Positions 1 to 8,667 are shown, numbered from the stretch's first letter. The stretch is 32,849 nucleotides of DNA from Deltaproteobacteria bacterium HGW-Deltaproteobacteria-22 (GCA_002841825.1 PHAZ01000008.1:1-32849), one strand, 5' to 3'. Translations and numbers: made by a program. The notes: a model not told the origin generated them from the sequence alone.

Positions 1-800
1 ACAAGAGCGCCGCCTCCTTCGTCTGCGTCATCAACCTCGTCCCCTACTCCATCATGGCACGCTACCGCCTGGCCCTCTCGTACGACGCGCTGGGCAAGTA
101 CAGCCTCGCCCGGGAGCAGCTCCAGTGGGTGCTGGCCGACGCCTCCGAGGAGGCCAGGCCCCTCAAGGCCGACGCCCAGAAGCGCTTCGACCAGATCAAG
201 GACCTCCCCGACAAGGGCGCCGCCGTGGTGAAGCCGCCGGTGGATCCCGCTATTGAAGAGGCCCGCAGGAAGGCTGAAGCAGAGAAAGTCAGGCTTGCCG
301 CCGAAGCCCGCAAGAAAGCAGACGCGGAAAAGGCCCGCCTGGCTGCTGAAAAACGCAAGCAGGACGAAACGGAAAAGGCCCGAATCGAAGCTGAAGCCCG
401 TAAAAAAGCAGCCGCCGAAAAGGCCGCCCGCGACGCGAAAAACGGCTCCGGAGAGCCGGTGGCGCCCACGACCCCGGGGCTCACCTCCCGTTGGTGGTTC
501 TGGACCGGCGTGGCCACCACCGCCGTGTTCTCCGGCGCGGCCGTCTTCATGGGCATCCAGACCCTAAACGCCAAGGACCGATGGGAGACCGACTGGAATC
601 CGGAAGACCGCAGCGCCCTCGAGGACAACCGCCTGTTCACTGACCTCGCCATCGGCGGCGCGGTGATCTCGGCGGCCGCCCTGGGCGTCACCATCTGGCT
701 GACGCGTCCGAAGAAGACCGACGATACGAAGACCGGTTGGATGATGATTCCCGCGTGCGGACCCGAGGGCTGCATGATGACCTTTTCGCTGGGATTTTAA
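1..800 (+). CDS. TPR/coiled-coil protein with two C-terminal membrane helices (5' partial)
   Basis: The reading frame is open from base 3 through an ATG at 54 to TAA at 798-800, so the true start probably lies upstream of the window. Residue numbers count from that ATG. The first ~30 residues look like a TPR hairpin (RYRLALSYDALGKY). Residues ~66-130 are an Ala/Lys/Glu-rich predicted coiled coil. A first hydrophobic helix starts at WWFWTGV (~147-171), a polar segment of ~25 residues follows, then a second helix (~195-217) and a short tail ending MTFSLGF. The tail is probably periplasmic or membrane-embedded. The same two-helix ending occurs in the PEGA protein at 31532-32849. The next gene starts 14 nt downstream, so the two are probably one operon. 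The role is unknown; a scaffold or anchor in the envelope is inferred. Confidence 0.8.
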   Translation, partial: KSAASFVCVINLVPYSIMARYRLALSYDALGKYSLAREQLQWVLADASEEARPLKADAQKRFDQIKDLPDKGAAVVKPPVDPAIEEARRKAEAEKVRLAAEARKKADAEKARLAAEKRKQDETEKARIEAEARKKAAAEKAARDAKNGSGEPVAPTTPGLTSRWWFWTGVATTAVFSGAAVFMGIQTLNAKDRWETDWNPEDRSALEDNRLFTDLAIGGAVISAAALGVTIWLTRPKKTDDTKTGWMMIPACGPEGCMMTFSLGF

Positions 801-814
801 AGGGGAGGCCTAAG

Positions 815-2866
815 ATGAAAAACCGTATTATTATTTCTTTTCTTTTCATATTTTGGGTCTTCTCCGGCTGCTCGTTGCTCGTCGAGGTCAAGGATCCCCC
901 CGGCAACCCATCATGCGGGGACGGCCAGATCAGCGACGACGAGCAATGTGACGGCAGCAACCTCGGCGGAGACACCTGTCAACAGCATGGCTTCATCGGT
1001 GGCCAACTCGGCTGCACGTCCACCTGCGTCATCAACACCATCGGATGCACCGATGATGCCAACTGCGGCGACGGTCAGGTCGATGCCGAAGAGCAGTGTG
1101 ATGGCCTGAACCTCAAAAACAAGAACTGCCTTGATCTGGGCTTTGATGGTGGCACCCTTTCCTGCTTTGGTGTCGACCATGGCGATAGTGCATGCACCTT
1201 CAACACCTCTCAATGCGTCGGAGGGAACCCCTGCGGCAACGAGGTCATCGAGGCCGAAGAGCAGTGCGACGGCGCGAACCTTAACGGACAGACCTGTGAA
1301 AGCCTCAATATGGGCACAGGCACACTCGTGTGCAAGGACGACTGCAGGTTCGACACCAGCAATTGCTACCTTCCTGCTGAGATCTGTGACGACGGGGCCG
1401 ACAACGACGTCGACGGCCTGACCGATTGTGATGATCCCGATTGCCAGTCCTTCTGCGCCGGCGTCTGCGGCGACGGCTGGATCGGCGGCTCCGAGCAGTG
1501 CGACGGTGACATCCTGAATGGCCAGTCCTGCGAGCTCCTGAACTGGGGAACCGGTGAACTGACCTGCGTCAACTGCCAGTTTGATCCCGGCAGTTGCGCG
1601 GGCACCTGCGGCGATAGCCTCCTCGGCTATGAAGAAGAATGTGACGGCACTGCTTCTACGATCATGACCACCTGCCACGACTGGGGGTTTTACTCCGGTA
1701 ACCTGATGTGCAATGGCGACTGCCGCCTGGACTTCTCACAGTGCACAGGTAATATCGGCCTGAGCACCCCGACCCTGGTCTCTAGCGGCCAAGCACATAC
1801 CTGCACGATCATCGGCTCCATGATGGTTTATTGCTGGGGCTGGGACCAGCATGGTCAGTTGGGAATTCAATCGGGCCAGATGTATCAGCCCGTGCCCGTG
1901 CCCCTGAGTTTCACCGGTACCTGGATGCTGGCCACTCACCTTTCCGCCGGCGGCATGCACACCTGCGCCGTGAGTGGCAACGTGGGATTCATGGGAATTG
2001 TCCTGTGCTGGGGTAACAACACCATGGGTCAGATCGGCAACGGGTCAACCGCAACCATTGAGCCCCTGCCCGTCCCCATCCTCAACATCACCAACATCAC
2101 GGCCGTCGCCGCGGGCTTTGAGCACACCTGTGCCCTGCACAACTCCGGTTTGGTCTACTGTTGGGGCGCCAACACCTTCGGCCAGCTCGGGCTCGGTGCC
2201 GGCCACGGCACCAGCGAGAATCAACCGACTCTGGTGACCTCGCTGACCAACATCATCGCGATCTCGGCGGGCTTCAACCACACCTGCGCGATCCAGCAGA
2301 TCGACGCGGTGACCAACGCACTCTACTGCTGGGGCGCCAACAACGCCGGCCAGCTCGGCGTCAGCAACAACTACGTTGATTCGAACATCCCTGTCCCAGT
2401 GATGACTTTCAATGCCCGTGCTGTGGCGTGCGGGCAATCCCACACCTGTGGCATCAAGAGCGACAATTCGCTCTGGTGCTGGGGCGCCAACGATGTCAAC
2501 CAACTCGGATACTCCGGGAGCGGAAACACCATTCCCGTCCAGGTCCCCGGCTTCACGGCCAATTCCATCACCGCAGGTGCCAACCACACCTGCGCCATTC
2601 TTGGGGATGGCAAGGCACGCTGCTGGGGTTCCAACGTCTTCGGTCAACTGGGAATCGGCTACCCATCTGCATCAGGTACACCTGAGGAGGTGAACGGTCT
2701 CGACAACGTCTCCATGATCAGCGGTGGCGGCGAGCACACCTGCGCGTTCATCAATGACGTGAATCTGAACTATCCCCTGTCCTGCTGGGGCGAAAACTGG
2801 TACGGCCAGGTGGGAAACGGCAACACTGCAGACCAGTATTACCCCGCGCTGGTGATGGGACAATGA
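815..2866 (+). CDS. Lipoprotein with Myxococcus-type Cys-rich repeats and seven RCC1-like repeats
   Basis: The ATG at 815 follows a good Shine-Dalgarno (AGGGGAGG, 801-808). It begins a lipoprotein signal peptide with lipobox FSGC (Cys19), giving 683 aa. An in-frame ATG at 737 is rejected because it lies inside the preceding gene and has no signal peptide. Residues ~33-311 hold five Cys-rich repeats of the form CGDG...EQCDG...C...C. Between the third and fourth lies an acidic insert (DDGADNDVDG, ~188-216) like the Asp-rich calcium-binding-type motifs of MopE-like proteins. Residues ~317-683 contain seven repeats of the type AG.HTC.....CWG.N..GQLG, matching RCC1/BLIP-II repeats and sufficient for a seven-bladed propeller. 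Each blade carries a conserved HTC and CWG Cys pair, which suggests disulfides and an extracytoplasmic site. It is probably surface exposed; its ligand is unknown. Confidence 0.88.
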   Translation: MKNRIIISFLFIFWVFSGCSLLVEVKDPPGNPSCGDGQISDDEQCDGSNLGGDTCQQHGFIGGQLGCTSTCVINTIGCTDDANCGDGQVDAEEQCDGLNLKNKNCLDLGFDGGTLSCFGVDHGDSACTFNTSQCVGGNPCGNEVIEAEEQCDGANLNGQTCESLNMGTGTLVCKDDCRFDTSNCYLPAEICDDGADNDVDGLTDCDDPDCQSFCAGVCGDGWIGGSEQCDGDILNGQSCELLNWGTGELTCVNCQFDPGSCAGTCGDSLLGYEEECDGTASTIMTTCHDWGFYSGNLMCNGDCRLDFSQCTGNIGLSTPTLVSSGQAHTCTIIGSMMVYCWGWDQHGQLGIQSGQMYQPVPVPLSFTGTWMLATHLSAGGMHTCAVSGNVGFMGIVLCWGNNTMGQIGNGSTATIEPLPVPILNITNITAVAAGFEHTCALHNSGLVYCWGANTFGQLGLGAGHGTSENQPTLVTSLTNIIAISAGFNHTCAIQQIDAVTNALYCWGANNAGQLGVSNNYVDSNIPVPVMTFNARAVACGQSHTCGIKSDNSLWCWGANDVNQLGYSGSGNTIPVQVPGFTANSITAGANHTCAILGDGKARCWGSNVFGQLGIGYPSASGTPEEVNGLDNVSMISGGGEHTCAFINDVNLNYPLSCWGENWYGQVGNGNTADQYYPALVMGQ

Positions 2867-2883
2867 CCGGAGCTTCCGTCCGG
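2867..2883. terminator. Weak hairpin between convergent genes
   Basis: CCGGA and TCCGG form a 5-bp stem with a 7-nt loop immediately after the stop codon of the RCC1 lipoprotein gene. The 44-nt gap separates two convergent genes, where a bidirectional terminator is expected. There is no T tract, so the call is weak. Confidence 0.25.
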
Positions 2884-2910
2884 CTTCCACCCTGCTTTCC
2901 CAATTGAAAT

Positions 2911-4254
2911 TCAGTACAATTCAAGCAAGAGGATCTGATGCGGCGCAGCCGGCGTGCTCGGCAGGCTCAAGGAGAACAACACCGACTTGCCCCCCTGCAG
3001 GGACAGGTTGCGGCCGACCATCATGGCCCCTTTGGGCCAGTATGGCCCGCGGGACATGCTCCCCAGTTGCGTGAGCTCCTCGGACCCGTAGATTGTCACG
3101 CCGTCCTCGTGAAAGGAATACAGGAGATTGCGCCCCGAGAGCGCCAGGAAGTGCCCGGGTTTGGCCGTCTTCTGGCGCTGGAGCTTCCGGGTGGCCAGCT
3201 CGAGGCGCGTCACCGTGGACAGGGCCGGTGAGTCTATAAATAAATATTTATGATCCACCGAAAACACCGCGGTGCGGACCTCCACCGGCGCGTCGAACTC
3301 GAAGCTCTCCTGCTTGTCCAGATTCGCAACATGGCCCCGAGCGGTGGGTCCGGTCAGAAAGCCGGCGCCGGTATTTCCCTTCTTCTCGTCGGCCTCACGT
3401 ACGAAGATCCGGGAAAAATCCGGAGACGGCACGTACACGACCGAGTACACGCCCGCGGTCTTCTGCCGCGTGGGCATGTCCACCTGCAATTTTTGTATGG
3501 ATTGATTCTTCAGGGTGATTTTATGGATGGTCACCGGTCCCTTGAGCTCAACGCGCTCCAGGAAGATCCGGGGCGTCCCCGCCACGAAGAAAGTCTCGGT
3601 CGGATCCATCCCCACCGGAACCAGGGCCTCGTCGGCCACCTTCAGCGAAGCCGTGACCTTCCGGGCGCCCAGATCCACGGCCAGCAGCCAGGACTCGGTC
3701 ACGTCCTTGACGACCTTGGCCGGATCCACCCAGGATCGCGTGGAAAGACAATAATATTTTTGATTTTCCACGATCAGGCGGGCCGGCTTTCCGTCCTCGC
3801 ACAGGGGCGGATCGGGCGAGAGCCGCAGCGTCTTCTGCATCGTGGCCCAGATCCAGCCGGTGTTCTTGGCCCCGTCGAGGCGCACCCACAGCAGCGTCGT
3901 CAACCTTGAATATTTACCTTCAGCCTTCAGTGCGGCCACCCGCGTCGGATAATCCGCCCCGAAGGCAGGCTCGGTGACCGCCGGAAAGCCCGCGAGCGTC
4001 GAAAACCACGGCAGTTCGACGACCTTCTGCGTCTCCAGGTCCACCAGCTCCCCGCCGGATTTCCCGTACACGCTCTCGGTGACCGCAAAGCGGCCGGTGC
4101 TCACGGGGAAGTCCCGCAGCGTCGTCTTCAGGGTGGCGAGTTGCCATTTTTTTTGCACAAATACAGGCTTGATCGTCCGGGAAAATCCCGGAGTCGCCCC
4201 CAGGACGCCCAGCACAAGGAGCACCACCGGCAAGAATAGAAATTTTCGTCTCAT
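2911..4254 (-). CDS. Secreted protein of unknown function, propeller-like
   Basis: The ATG at 4254 gives 447 aa starting MRRKFLFLP, a classical signal peptide cleaved near GFSR. A GTG at 4263 would add three residues and is possible, with AAGGGG close upstream. No lipobox is present. The mature part is rich in short beta strands (for example LLAVDLGARKVTASL and TRLELATRKL). It resembles periplasmic quinoprotein-like or WD-like propellers that track values, but I recognise no named family. The gene begins 18 nt after the stop of the YD-like repeat protein and is last in a four-gene operon whose products all carry export signals. Several short AT-only codon runs (around 3235-3251 and 3751-3761) contrast with its GC-rich surroundings. 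Confidence 0.8.
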   Translation of the reverse strand: MRRKFLFLPVVLLVLGVLGATPGFSRTIKPVFVQKKWQLATLKTTLRDFPVSTGRFAVTESVYGKSGGELVDLETQKVVELPWFSTLAGFPAVTEPAFGADYPTRVAALKAEGKYSRLTTLLWVRLDGAKNTGWIWATMQKTLRLSPDPPLCEDGKPARLIVENQKYYCLSTRSWVDPAKVVKDVTESWLLAVDLGARKVTASLKVADEALVPVGMDPTETFFVAGTPRIFLERVELKGPVTIHKITLKNQSIQKLQVDMPTRQKTAGVYSVVYVPSPDFSRIFVREADEKKGNTGAGFLTGPTARGHVANLDKQESFEFDAPVEVRTAVFSVDHKYLFIDSPALSTVTRLELATRKLQRQKTAKPGHFLALSGRNLLYSFHEDGVTIYGSEELTQLGSMSRGPYWPKGAMMVGRNLSLQGGKSVLFSLSLPSTPAAPHQILLLELY

Positions 4255-4272
4255 GCTTCTCACAATCCCCTT

Positions 4273-5955
4273 CTACGGCTCTGGTTCATTCATGCCATCC
4301 CAGTCGGGTGGGTTCAGGTCGTCCGGATCTTCCAGCGCGTCGGGCTGCCTGATGGGCTCCCGGTCCGCATCATAGGCGATCATGTCTTCAAGCTCACCCT
4401 CGGCGTCATACTTGATCACCATGCCGGCATGCTCGAGTTCCTTGTGCATGACCAACTCGCGTTGGGTCCCGTGGAACCAGTGCTCCACCTCCCGGGCGAA
4501 CTCGTCAAACTTAGTGACGCATCCGGCCACCCCATCAGTGTTCAGCACCAGCGCGTCTTTCTCGTCGGAATACCATTCCTCGACGAGATTTTCGTCCTCG
4601 TTGAAGGTCATCCTGGTGCAGGCCACCCCGTCCTTGTCCTTCTTCTTTTTCTTGTCGATGCCAAAATTACACGTCAGAATGGTGTTCTTGACGGTGTCGA
4701 CGGTGGTGATGTTTCCATGAATCTGCGCCTGATCCAGCGCAGGCTTGCCCGCGACGTCGAAGAACCACTCTTCGGACACGTTCCCGTCGGCGGATTCCTT
4801 CTGCTTGACCTGGCCGATCCCGTCTTTGCGGGCCAAGGGTTTTCCCTGGGCATCGAGGAAATGGATCTCTGACACGCGGCCCTGGGTGTTGTAGATCCAT
4901 TTTCGACAGATGACACCATTGTCGTTTTTGGATGGCTTGCCGTTGATGCCCAGCATACAGGATCCGATCCGCCTTCCACGCTCGTCATAAGTGTTGGACT
5001 CACCTCCCGATTTTTCCTTGTCCAGCACCGGCTTTCCCCCGATGTCAAAATATAGTTTCTGGACCAGATTCCCAGTGGCATCGTACTTCGCCTTCCACAT
5101 CCCGGTTTCCATGTAATTCTTGGCAGGCTTGCCATCCTTGTCGAGGAACGCCTCCGAGACGGGGTTTCCATTCACATCATAGGCAATCTTAGAATAATGA
5201 AAAGTCCTCAAGTAGGTCGGCTTGTTTTCCTTGTCCACGGAACTGGCAGACAGCAGGTTTCCGGCCGCGTCGTACTGGTAGTTGAACTTCACCTGTCCGA
5301 GCGCGGTCACCGTCGGCTTTCCCTCCTTGTTCAGGGGCACCTCGGTCACGACGACCCCCTGTGCGTTGCGCTCGACCTGGTAGCCATAGGCACCGTTCGA
5401 ATCGGCCCGGGGCTGGTCCTTCCAGTTGAAGAAGCGCACGGTCTTCACGAAGCCAGACTTGTCCTCGGTCCACTTCTCGCGGCAGGGTCCGCTGCCCTTG
5501 ACACGGGACTTCTCGGGATCGGTCTCCCCGGGGGCAGGCTTGCGGTATTTGTCGCGAACCCGCGAAGTGACCTTCCAGCGCTCTTCGACGCTCCCTTCCC
5601 GGCTCCGGATCGTGACCCAGAAGCCCTTGCCATCGGCATTCCACGCGTACTCCACCGAACCGGACAGCAGCGGAGACACGGTGGTGGGGATGATGCCGTC
5701 GAGGATCTGTCCGGCGCCGTTGATGACCTCGACCTTGGTGGTGCGTCCGCCATCCTGGGTGAAGCGGTAGCTCCAGTGCCGCTTCCGGGCCACCTCGGGC
5801 TTGAGCGGATAGGCGCAGGTCCACACCCCGGCCTTCTCCACAGCCTGAGCGCACACCTGGGTGGTCGGCGCAGACCCGGCAAAGGCTGGTTCCGGCCTCA
5901 GGGCACCAAAACCGATCCACAGAAACAGAACAAGAACCTTCGAAGTATTTTCCAT
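4273..5955 (-). CDS. Secreted YD-like repeat protein
   Basis: The ATG at 5955 is preceded by a strong Shine-Dalgarno (GGAGG, 5 nt spacing) and begins a signal peptide ending AFA (residues 1-26), giving 560 aa. The longer open frame upstream overlaps the esterase gene out of frame and is rejected. From about residue 170 to 530 the protein is built from degenerate repeats in which YDAxGN or YDxxG alternates with FDxxGKP or LDxxGKP. These are reminiscent of RHS/YD repeats and related wrapped beta structures. There is no RHS core motif and no toxin-like C-terminal domain. The C-terminus is acidic and Pro-rich. It lies 22 nt after the esterase-propeller gene and 18 nt before the last gene of the operon. 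It probably acts in the periplasm or outside the cell; the substrate or partner is unknown. Confidence 0.82.
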   Translation of the reverse strand: MENTSKVLVLFLWIGFGALRPEPAFAGSAPTTQVCAQAVEKAGVWTCAYPLKPEVARKRHWSYRFTQDGGRTTKVEVINGAGQILDGIIPTTVSPLLSGSVEYAWNADGKGFWVTIRSREGSVEERWKVTSRVRDKYRKPAPGETDPEKSRVKGSGPCREKWTEDKSGFVKTVRFFNWKDQPRADSNGAYGYQVERNAQGVVVTEVPLNKEGKPTVTALGQVKFNYQYDAAGNLLSASSVDKENKPTYLRTFHYSKIAYDVNGNPVSEAFLDKDGKPAKNYMETGMWKAKYDATGNLVQKLYFDIGGKPVLDKEKSGGESNTYDERGRRIGSCMLGINGKPSKNDNGVICRKWIYNTQGRVSEIHFLDAQGKPLARKDGIGQVKQKESADGNVSEEWFFDVAGKPALDQAQIHGNITTVDTVKNTILTCNFGIDKKKKKDKDGVACTRMTFNEDENLVEEWYSDEKDALVLNTDGVAGCVTKFDEFAREVEHWFHGTQRELVMHKELEHAGMVIKYDAEGELEDMIAYDADREPIRQPDALEDPDDLNPPDWDGMNEPEP

Positions 5956-5977
5956 GCTAACCTCCAGGTTTTTCCAT

Positions 5978-7891
5978 TCAATTTTCCACCGCATATCGCA
6001 GCACCAAACCTGCCTCACCCACCACCAGCGCCTCCGACGCCGACAGCCAGACCACGTCGCCCAGAAAGCCGTCGAGGCCGGTGGAGACATCCTCCCAGGT
6101 CGCGCCACCGTCGCGCGAGAGCAAGGCTGCGCCGTGCCCGCCGACGGCCAGGCCGTTGTCCCCCGCAAAGCCGACCGCATACAGGTTCTCACCGGCGCCG
6201 TCGCAGACCACGCAGGCATAGGAGGCGCCGTCGTCGTCGGAGACCAGGATGGTCCCGTGGTCGCCCACGGCGATCCAGCGGTCCGGACCCACCGCCACGA
6301 GGTCGTAGAACCACTCCGCCGGCGCGGCAGCGGGGACCTCGGCCGGGGAGAAGACGACGCCGTCGTCGGAGCGCCCCAGGTACTGCCAGTAGCCGCCTGC
6401 GGTCCAGGTTCCCCACGGTGCAGTCGCGACCACAGCTCCCTGAGCACGTTGGCCGTAGCCGGCGTCGAAGGATACATCGGCCCAGGTCACGCCACCGTCG
6501 TCGCTGCGCGCGCCCTGCCAGTAGCCGGTGGCCACGACGGCGCCGTCGGCGCAGGCTGCCCCGTTGAGAAACTGGTAGCCGAAGTAGGGACTGTCGACCT
6601 CTCCGACCCTGGGTCCGTGGATCCATGTGGCGCCAGCATCCATGCTGCGGACCAACTGACCCTCGCCGATTCCAAGTCCCGTGCCGTCTTCGGTGAAACA
6701 CAGATCCGTGAGCGTGCGGCCCGGAAAGGCCGAGGTCCCCGCGATCGTCACGCGTTCCCATGAATCCTGTGCCTGCCGCCTGAAAAGTCCGTTGCCGGTC
6801 CCGGCGGCGAACACCGTTCCGTCAGGTGCCGTCAGCACCGTCACCAGGGAAGCGGTGTCGACGAAGGTCTCGCGCTCCCAGGGCGAGGCCGGTGTTCCGG
6901 CCACCGGACGCTCACCACCATCGAAGAACGCAAACATCTCCGGATAGAAGAATCCATATAATTCGTGGCCGCCGTCGAACTCCCGGACGAAGCGCCGCTC
7001 CGGCGCAAAGCCGATGGCGTCGAGCCGTCCTGTCAGGTTGTAGTGGTAGGTGCGCATGTAGTCCCGGAAACCGGTGGCCAGATACACCCGGCCCAGATCC
7101 TGGAGCTGGTTGGCGATCCACAGTCCTCCTCCGACAAACCCGAAGCCCGCGAAGGGCGTGGCCGCGTCGGCCAGGGCGCGGGCGGTCTGGTTCGTGCCCG
7201 AGGAGAAGCCCATGAGATACAGGCGCTCCGGTGCCAGGTTCACGCGCCTGGACACGGCGGTCACCAACGCCGTGATGAACGCATGGTTGCGCTCCGTGTC
7301 CCCCTGATTCTGGTCCCAGCGATAAACGATCCAGTCGCCCTCCTGCGAGCTGCGCGAGCGGGGCCGCACCAGCACGAATCCGTATTCCTCGGCGGCCGCT
7401 TTGGCTGCGTCCAGACCGTAGGCCAGCTCAGGGAGCTCTCCGGCGGTGCCGTGCAGATCCATCAGCAGCGGGGAGGCTGTTGCATGATCGTAGCTGGAGG
7501 GGACATACATATAATAAAAGCGAGTCTCCAGCTCCACCACGAGCTCCTGACCGAAAAACTCCCGCGTCGTCAGCGTTTCCCCGAACGTGCACGCCAAGTC
7601 GAGGGCCACAAACGCACCCTCGGCGCACACGCACTCGACTTCCCCCTCGGCAAACGGCGACGGGCGGCACTGCCCGGCCTCTCCGCAGTCCACGCCGGCG
7701 CAGGGATCCACGACCGCCTCACAGACGCCGTCCACGCAGATCAGGGCTTCAGTGTTGCAGGTGTCATCAGGGTGACACGGCCCTCCGAGCTCGCCGACCC
7801 CGGGTCCATTGTTGTTGGTCAGTTTTTTCTCTTCATCGCATCCGCAAAGCGCCAGCCACAGAGCCAGAACAAGCATCCAACCGCGTCGCAT
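5978..7891 (-). CDS. Lipoprotein: esterase-like alpha/beta hydrolase fused to a BNR/Ycf48-like propeller
   Basis: The ATG at 7891 has an AAGGGGG Shine-Dalgarno and starts a lipoprotein signal peptide with lipobox LCGC (Cys18, Asp at +2), giving 637 aa. Residues 23-31 are a short Asn-rich tether. Residues ~39-101 are Cys-rich and EGF-like. Residues ~105-325 form an alpha/beta hydrolase of the secreted LpqC/feruloyl-esterase/PHB-depolymerase type: DLHGTAG oxyanion-hole strand (145-151), GFSSG nucleophile elbow with Ser230, and a likely catalytic His309 in DGGHE. Residues ~340-637 carry repeated DGGATW-like Asp-box motifs (DAGATW, DDGGVTW, DGGATW) as in BNR or Ycf48-type propellers. A secreted ester hydrolase with a binding propeller is inferred; the substrate is unknown. 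It is second in the operon. Confidence 0.86.
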   Translation of the reverse strand: MRRGWMLVLALWLALCGCDEEKKLTNNNGPGVGELGGPCHPDDTCNTEALICVDGVCEAVVDPCAGVDCGEAGQCRPSPFAEGEVECVCAEGAFVALDLACTFGETLTTREFFGQELVVELETRFYYMYVPSSYDHATASPLLMDLHGTAGELPELAYGLDAAKAAAEEYGFVLVRPRSRSSQEGDWIVYRWDQNQGDTERNHAFITALVTAVSRRVNLAPERLYLMGFSSGTNQTARALADAATPFAGFGFVGGGLWIANQLQDLGRVYLATGFRDYMRTYHYNLTGRLDAIGFAPERRFVREFDGGHELYGFFYPEMFAFFDGGERPVAGTPASPWERETFVDTASLVTVLTAPDGTVFAAGTGNGLFRRQAQDSWERVTIAGTSAFPGRTLTDLCFTEDGTGLGIGEGQLVRSMDAGATWIHGPRVGEVDSPYFGYQFLNGAACADGAVVATGYWQGARSDDGGVTWADVSFDAGYGQRAQGAVVATAPWGTWTAGGYWQYLGRSDDGVVFSPAEVPAAAPAEWFYDLVAVGPDRWIAVGDHGTILVSDDDGASYACVVCDGAGENLYAVGFAGDNGLAVGGHGAALLSRDGGATWEDVSTGLDGFLGDVVWLSASEALVVGEAGLVLRYAVEN

Positions 7892-7919
7892 CTGGACCCC
7901 CTTGGATCGTTTCGTCTCC

Positions 7920-8447
7920 TCAGTGAATCGTGGGACAACCGGCGAAGTCAGCGCACAGGCCGGTATCGATGGCGGCCTGCCAGCAGATGCGCCCGGCGCC
8001 CCGGAAACAGCCGGCCGCACCGGAAGTGTACATCTCGCAGTCGATGCTGCACTGGCTCAGGTCCCCGCCGTCGCAGGCGGTGACGAGCAGGTCGCAGGCG
8101 CCGTCGCAGTAGGCGATGTCGTCAAAGGTCTGGCAGGCCATGCACTCCTCGAAGCCCGCGCAGTCCGTGGCCGAGAGCAGGCAGTCCTTGACATAGGGCT
8201 CCAGCGTGCCTTCGCACTTCGTCTCGCAGGTCTGCACGGAGGTGCCGAACACGAGTTCCTTGTCGGTGATGGTCTCACAGGCCATCAGCGGTGTGCACAG
8301 GGCTTGACAGGCTGTAAGATTATTCAAATTACTAGTATTATTTACATTGTTAATATTGTTCGTATTATTTGTATTCTTTGAACCGTCATCACACGACGAC
8401 GAGCCCAGAATCGCAAGTATGGACAAAAGAAAAAGTGTCTGTTTCAT
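7920..8447 (-). CDS. Small Cys-rich lipoprotein with Asn-rich tether
   Basis: The ATG at 8447 follows AGAGAGG (8 nt spacing) and opens a lipoprotein signal peptide with lipobox SSSC (Cys19, Asp at +2), giving 175 aa. Residues 25-43 are a tether dominated by Asn triplets (NNTNNINNVNN). The rest holds about 16 Cys residues in CxxxC-type spacings (CQALCTPLMAC, CAGFEECMAC, CDGACDLLVTAC), typical of small disulfide-rich secreted proteins of myxobacteria and relatives. No enzyme motif is seen. It is the first gene of the secretome operon, 28 nt before the esterase-propeller gene, and has a candidate promoter just upstream. Confidence 0.85.
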   Translation of the reverse strand: MKQTLFLLSILAILGSSSCDDGSKNTNNTNNINNVNNTSNLNNLTACQALCTPLMACETITDKELVFGTSVQTCETKCEGTLEPYVKDCLLSATDCAGFEECMACQTFDDIAYCDGACDLLVTACDGGDLSQCSIDCEMYTSGAAGCFRGAGRICWQAAIDTGLCADFAGCPTIH

Positions 8448-8470
8448 GACGATGGCCTCTCTTGGATGGC

Positions 8471-8499
8471 AGTATGAACCGCTTTTCACGGATTTGCAA
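8471..8499 (-). promoter_or_regulatory. Candidate sigma70-type promoter of the secretome operon
   Basis: On the minus strand TTGCAA (8499-8494) and CATACT (8476-8471) are separated by 17 nt, each matching four of six consensus bases. A start site near 8464 would leave a short leader containing the AGAGAGG ribosome binding site of the Cys-rich lipoprotein gene. Confidence 0.35.
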
Positions 8500-8552
8500 C
8501 GCCCTGACGACGATTTTTCCATGCTGCGAACGGAAATATTCCCTCAACCACT

Positions 8553-8590
8553 TTCGAATCCGACCATTTCGAAAAATGGACTTCTTCGAA
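8553..8590. promoter_or_regulatory. Three TTCGAA palindromes in a divergent promoter region
   Basis: TTCGAA occurs at 8553-8558, 8568-8573 and 8585-8590, with start-to-start spacings of 15 and 17 nt. They lie in the 220-nt gap between the divergent Cys-rich lipoprotein and Yip1 genes. The clustering suggests an operator or binding array; the regulator is unknown. Confidence 0.3.
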
Positions 8591-8667
8591 AATATCGCTT
8601 CTCCATTTCCAGTCCATTGTGTAACCATGCTGCCGGATGCTGGCCCCCAGCACCAAAGGAAACTCCC

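Noticed and set aside
815-2866. RCC1 repeats as eukaryotic gene transfer
   Set aside because: RCC1-like propellers are common in bacterial secreted proteins, and the lipobox and Cys-rich repeats are bacterial in style.
4273-5955. Polymorphic RHS toxin
   Set aside because: No RHS core, no toxin C-terminus and no immunity gene; the downstream gene encodes a secreted protein of another type.
5197-6567. 456-codon plus-strand open frame opposite the secretome operon
   Set aside because: The product becomes an Arg/Pro-rich string, a mark of noncoding GC-rich reading, and both minus-strand genes are well supported.
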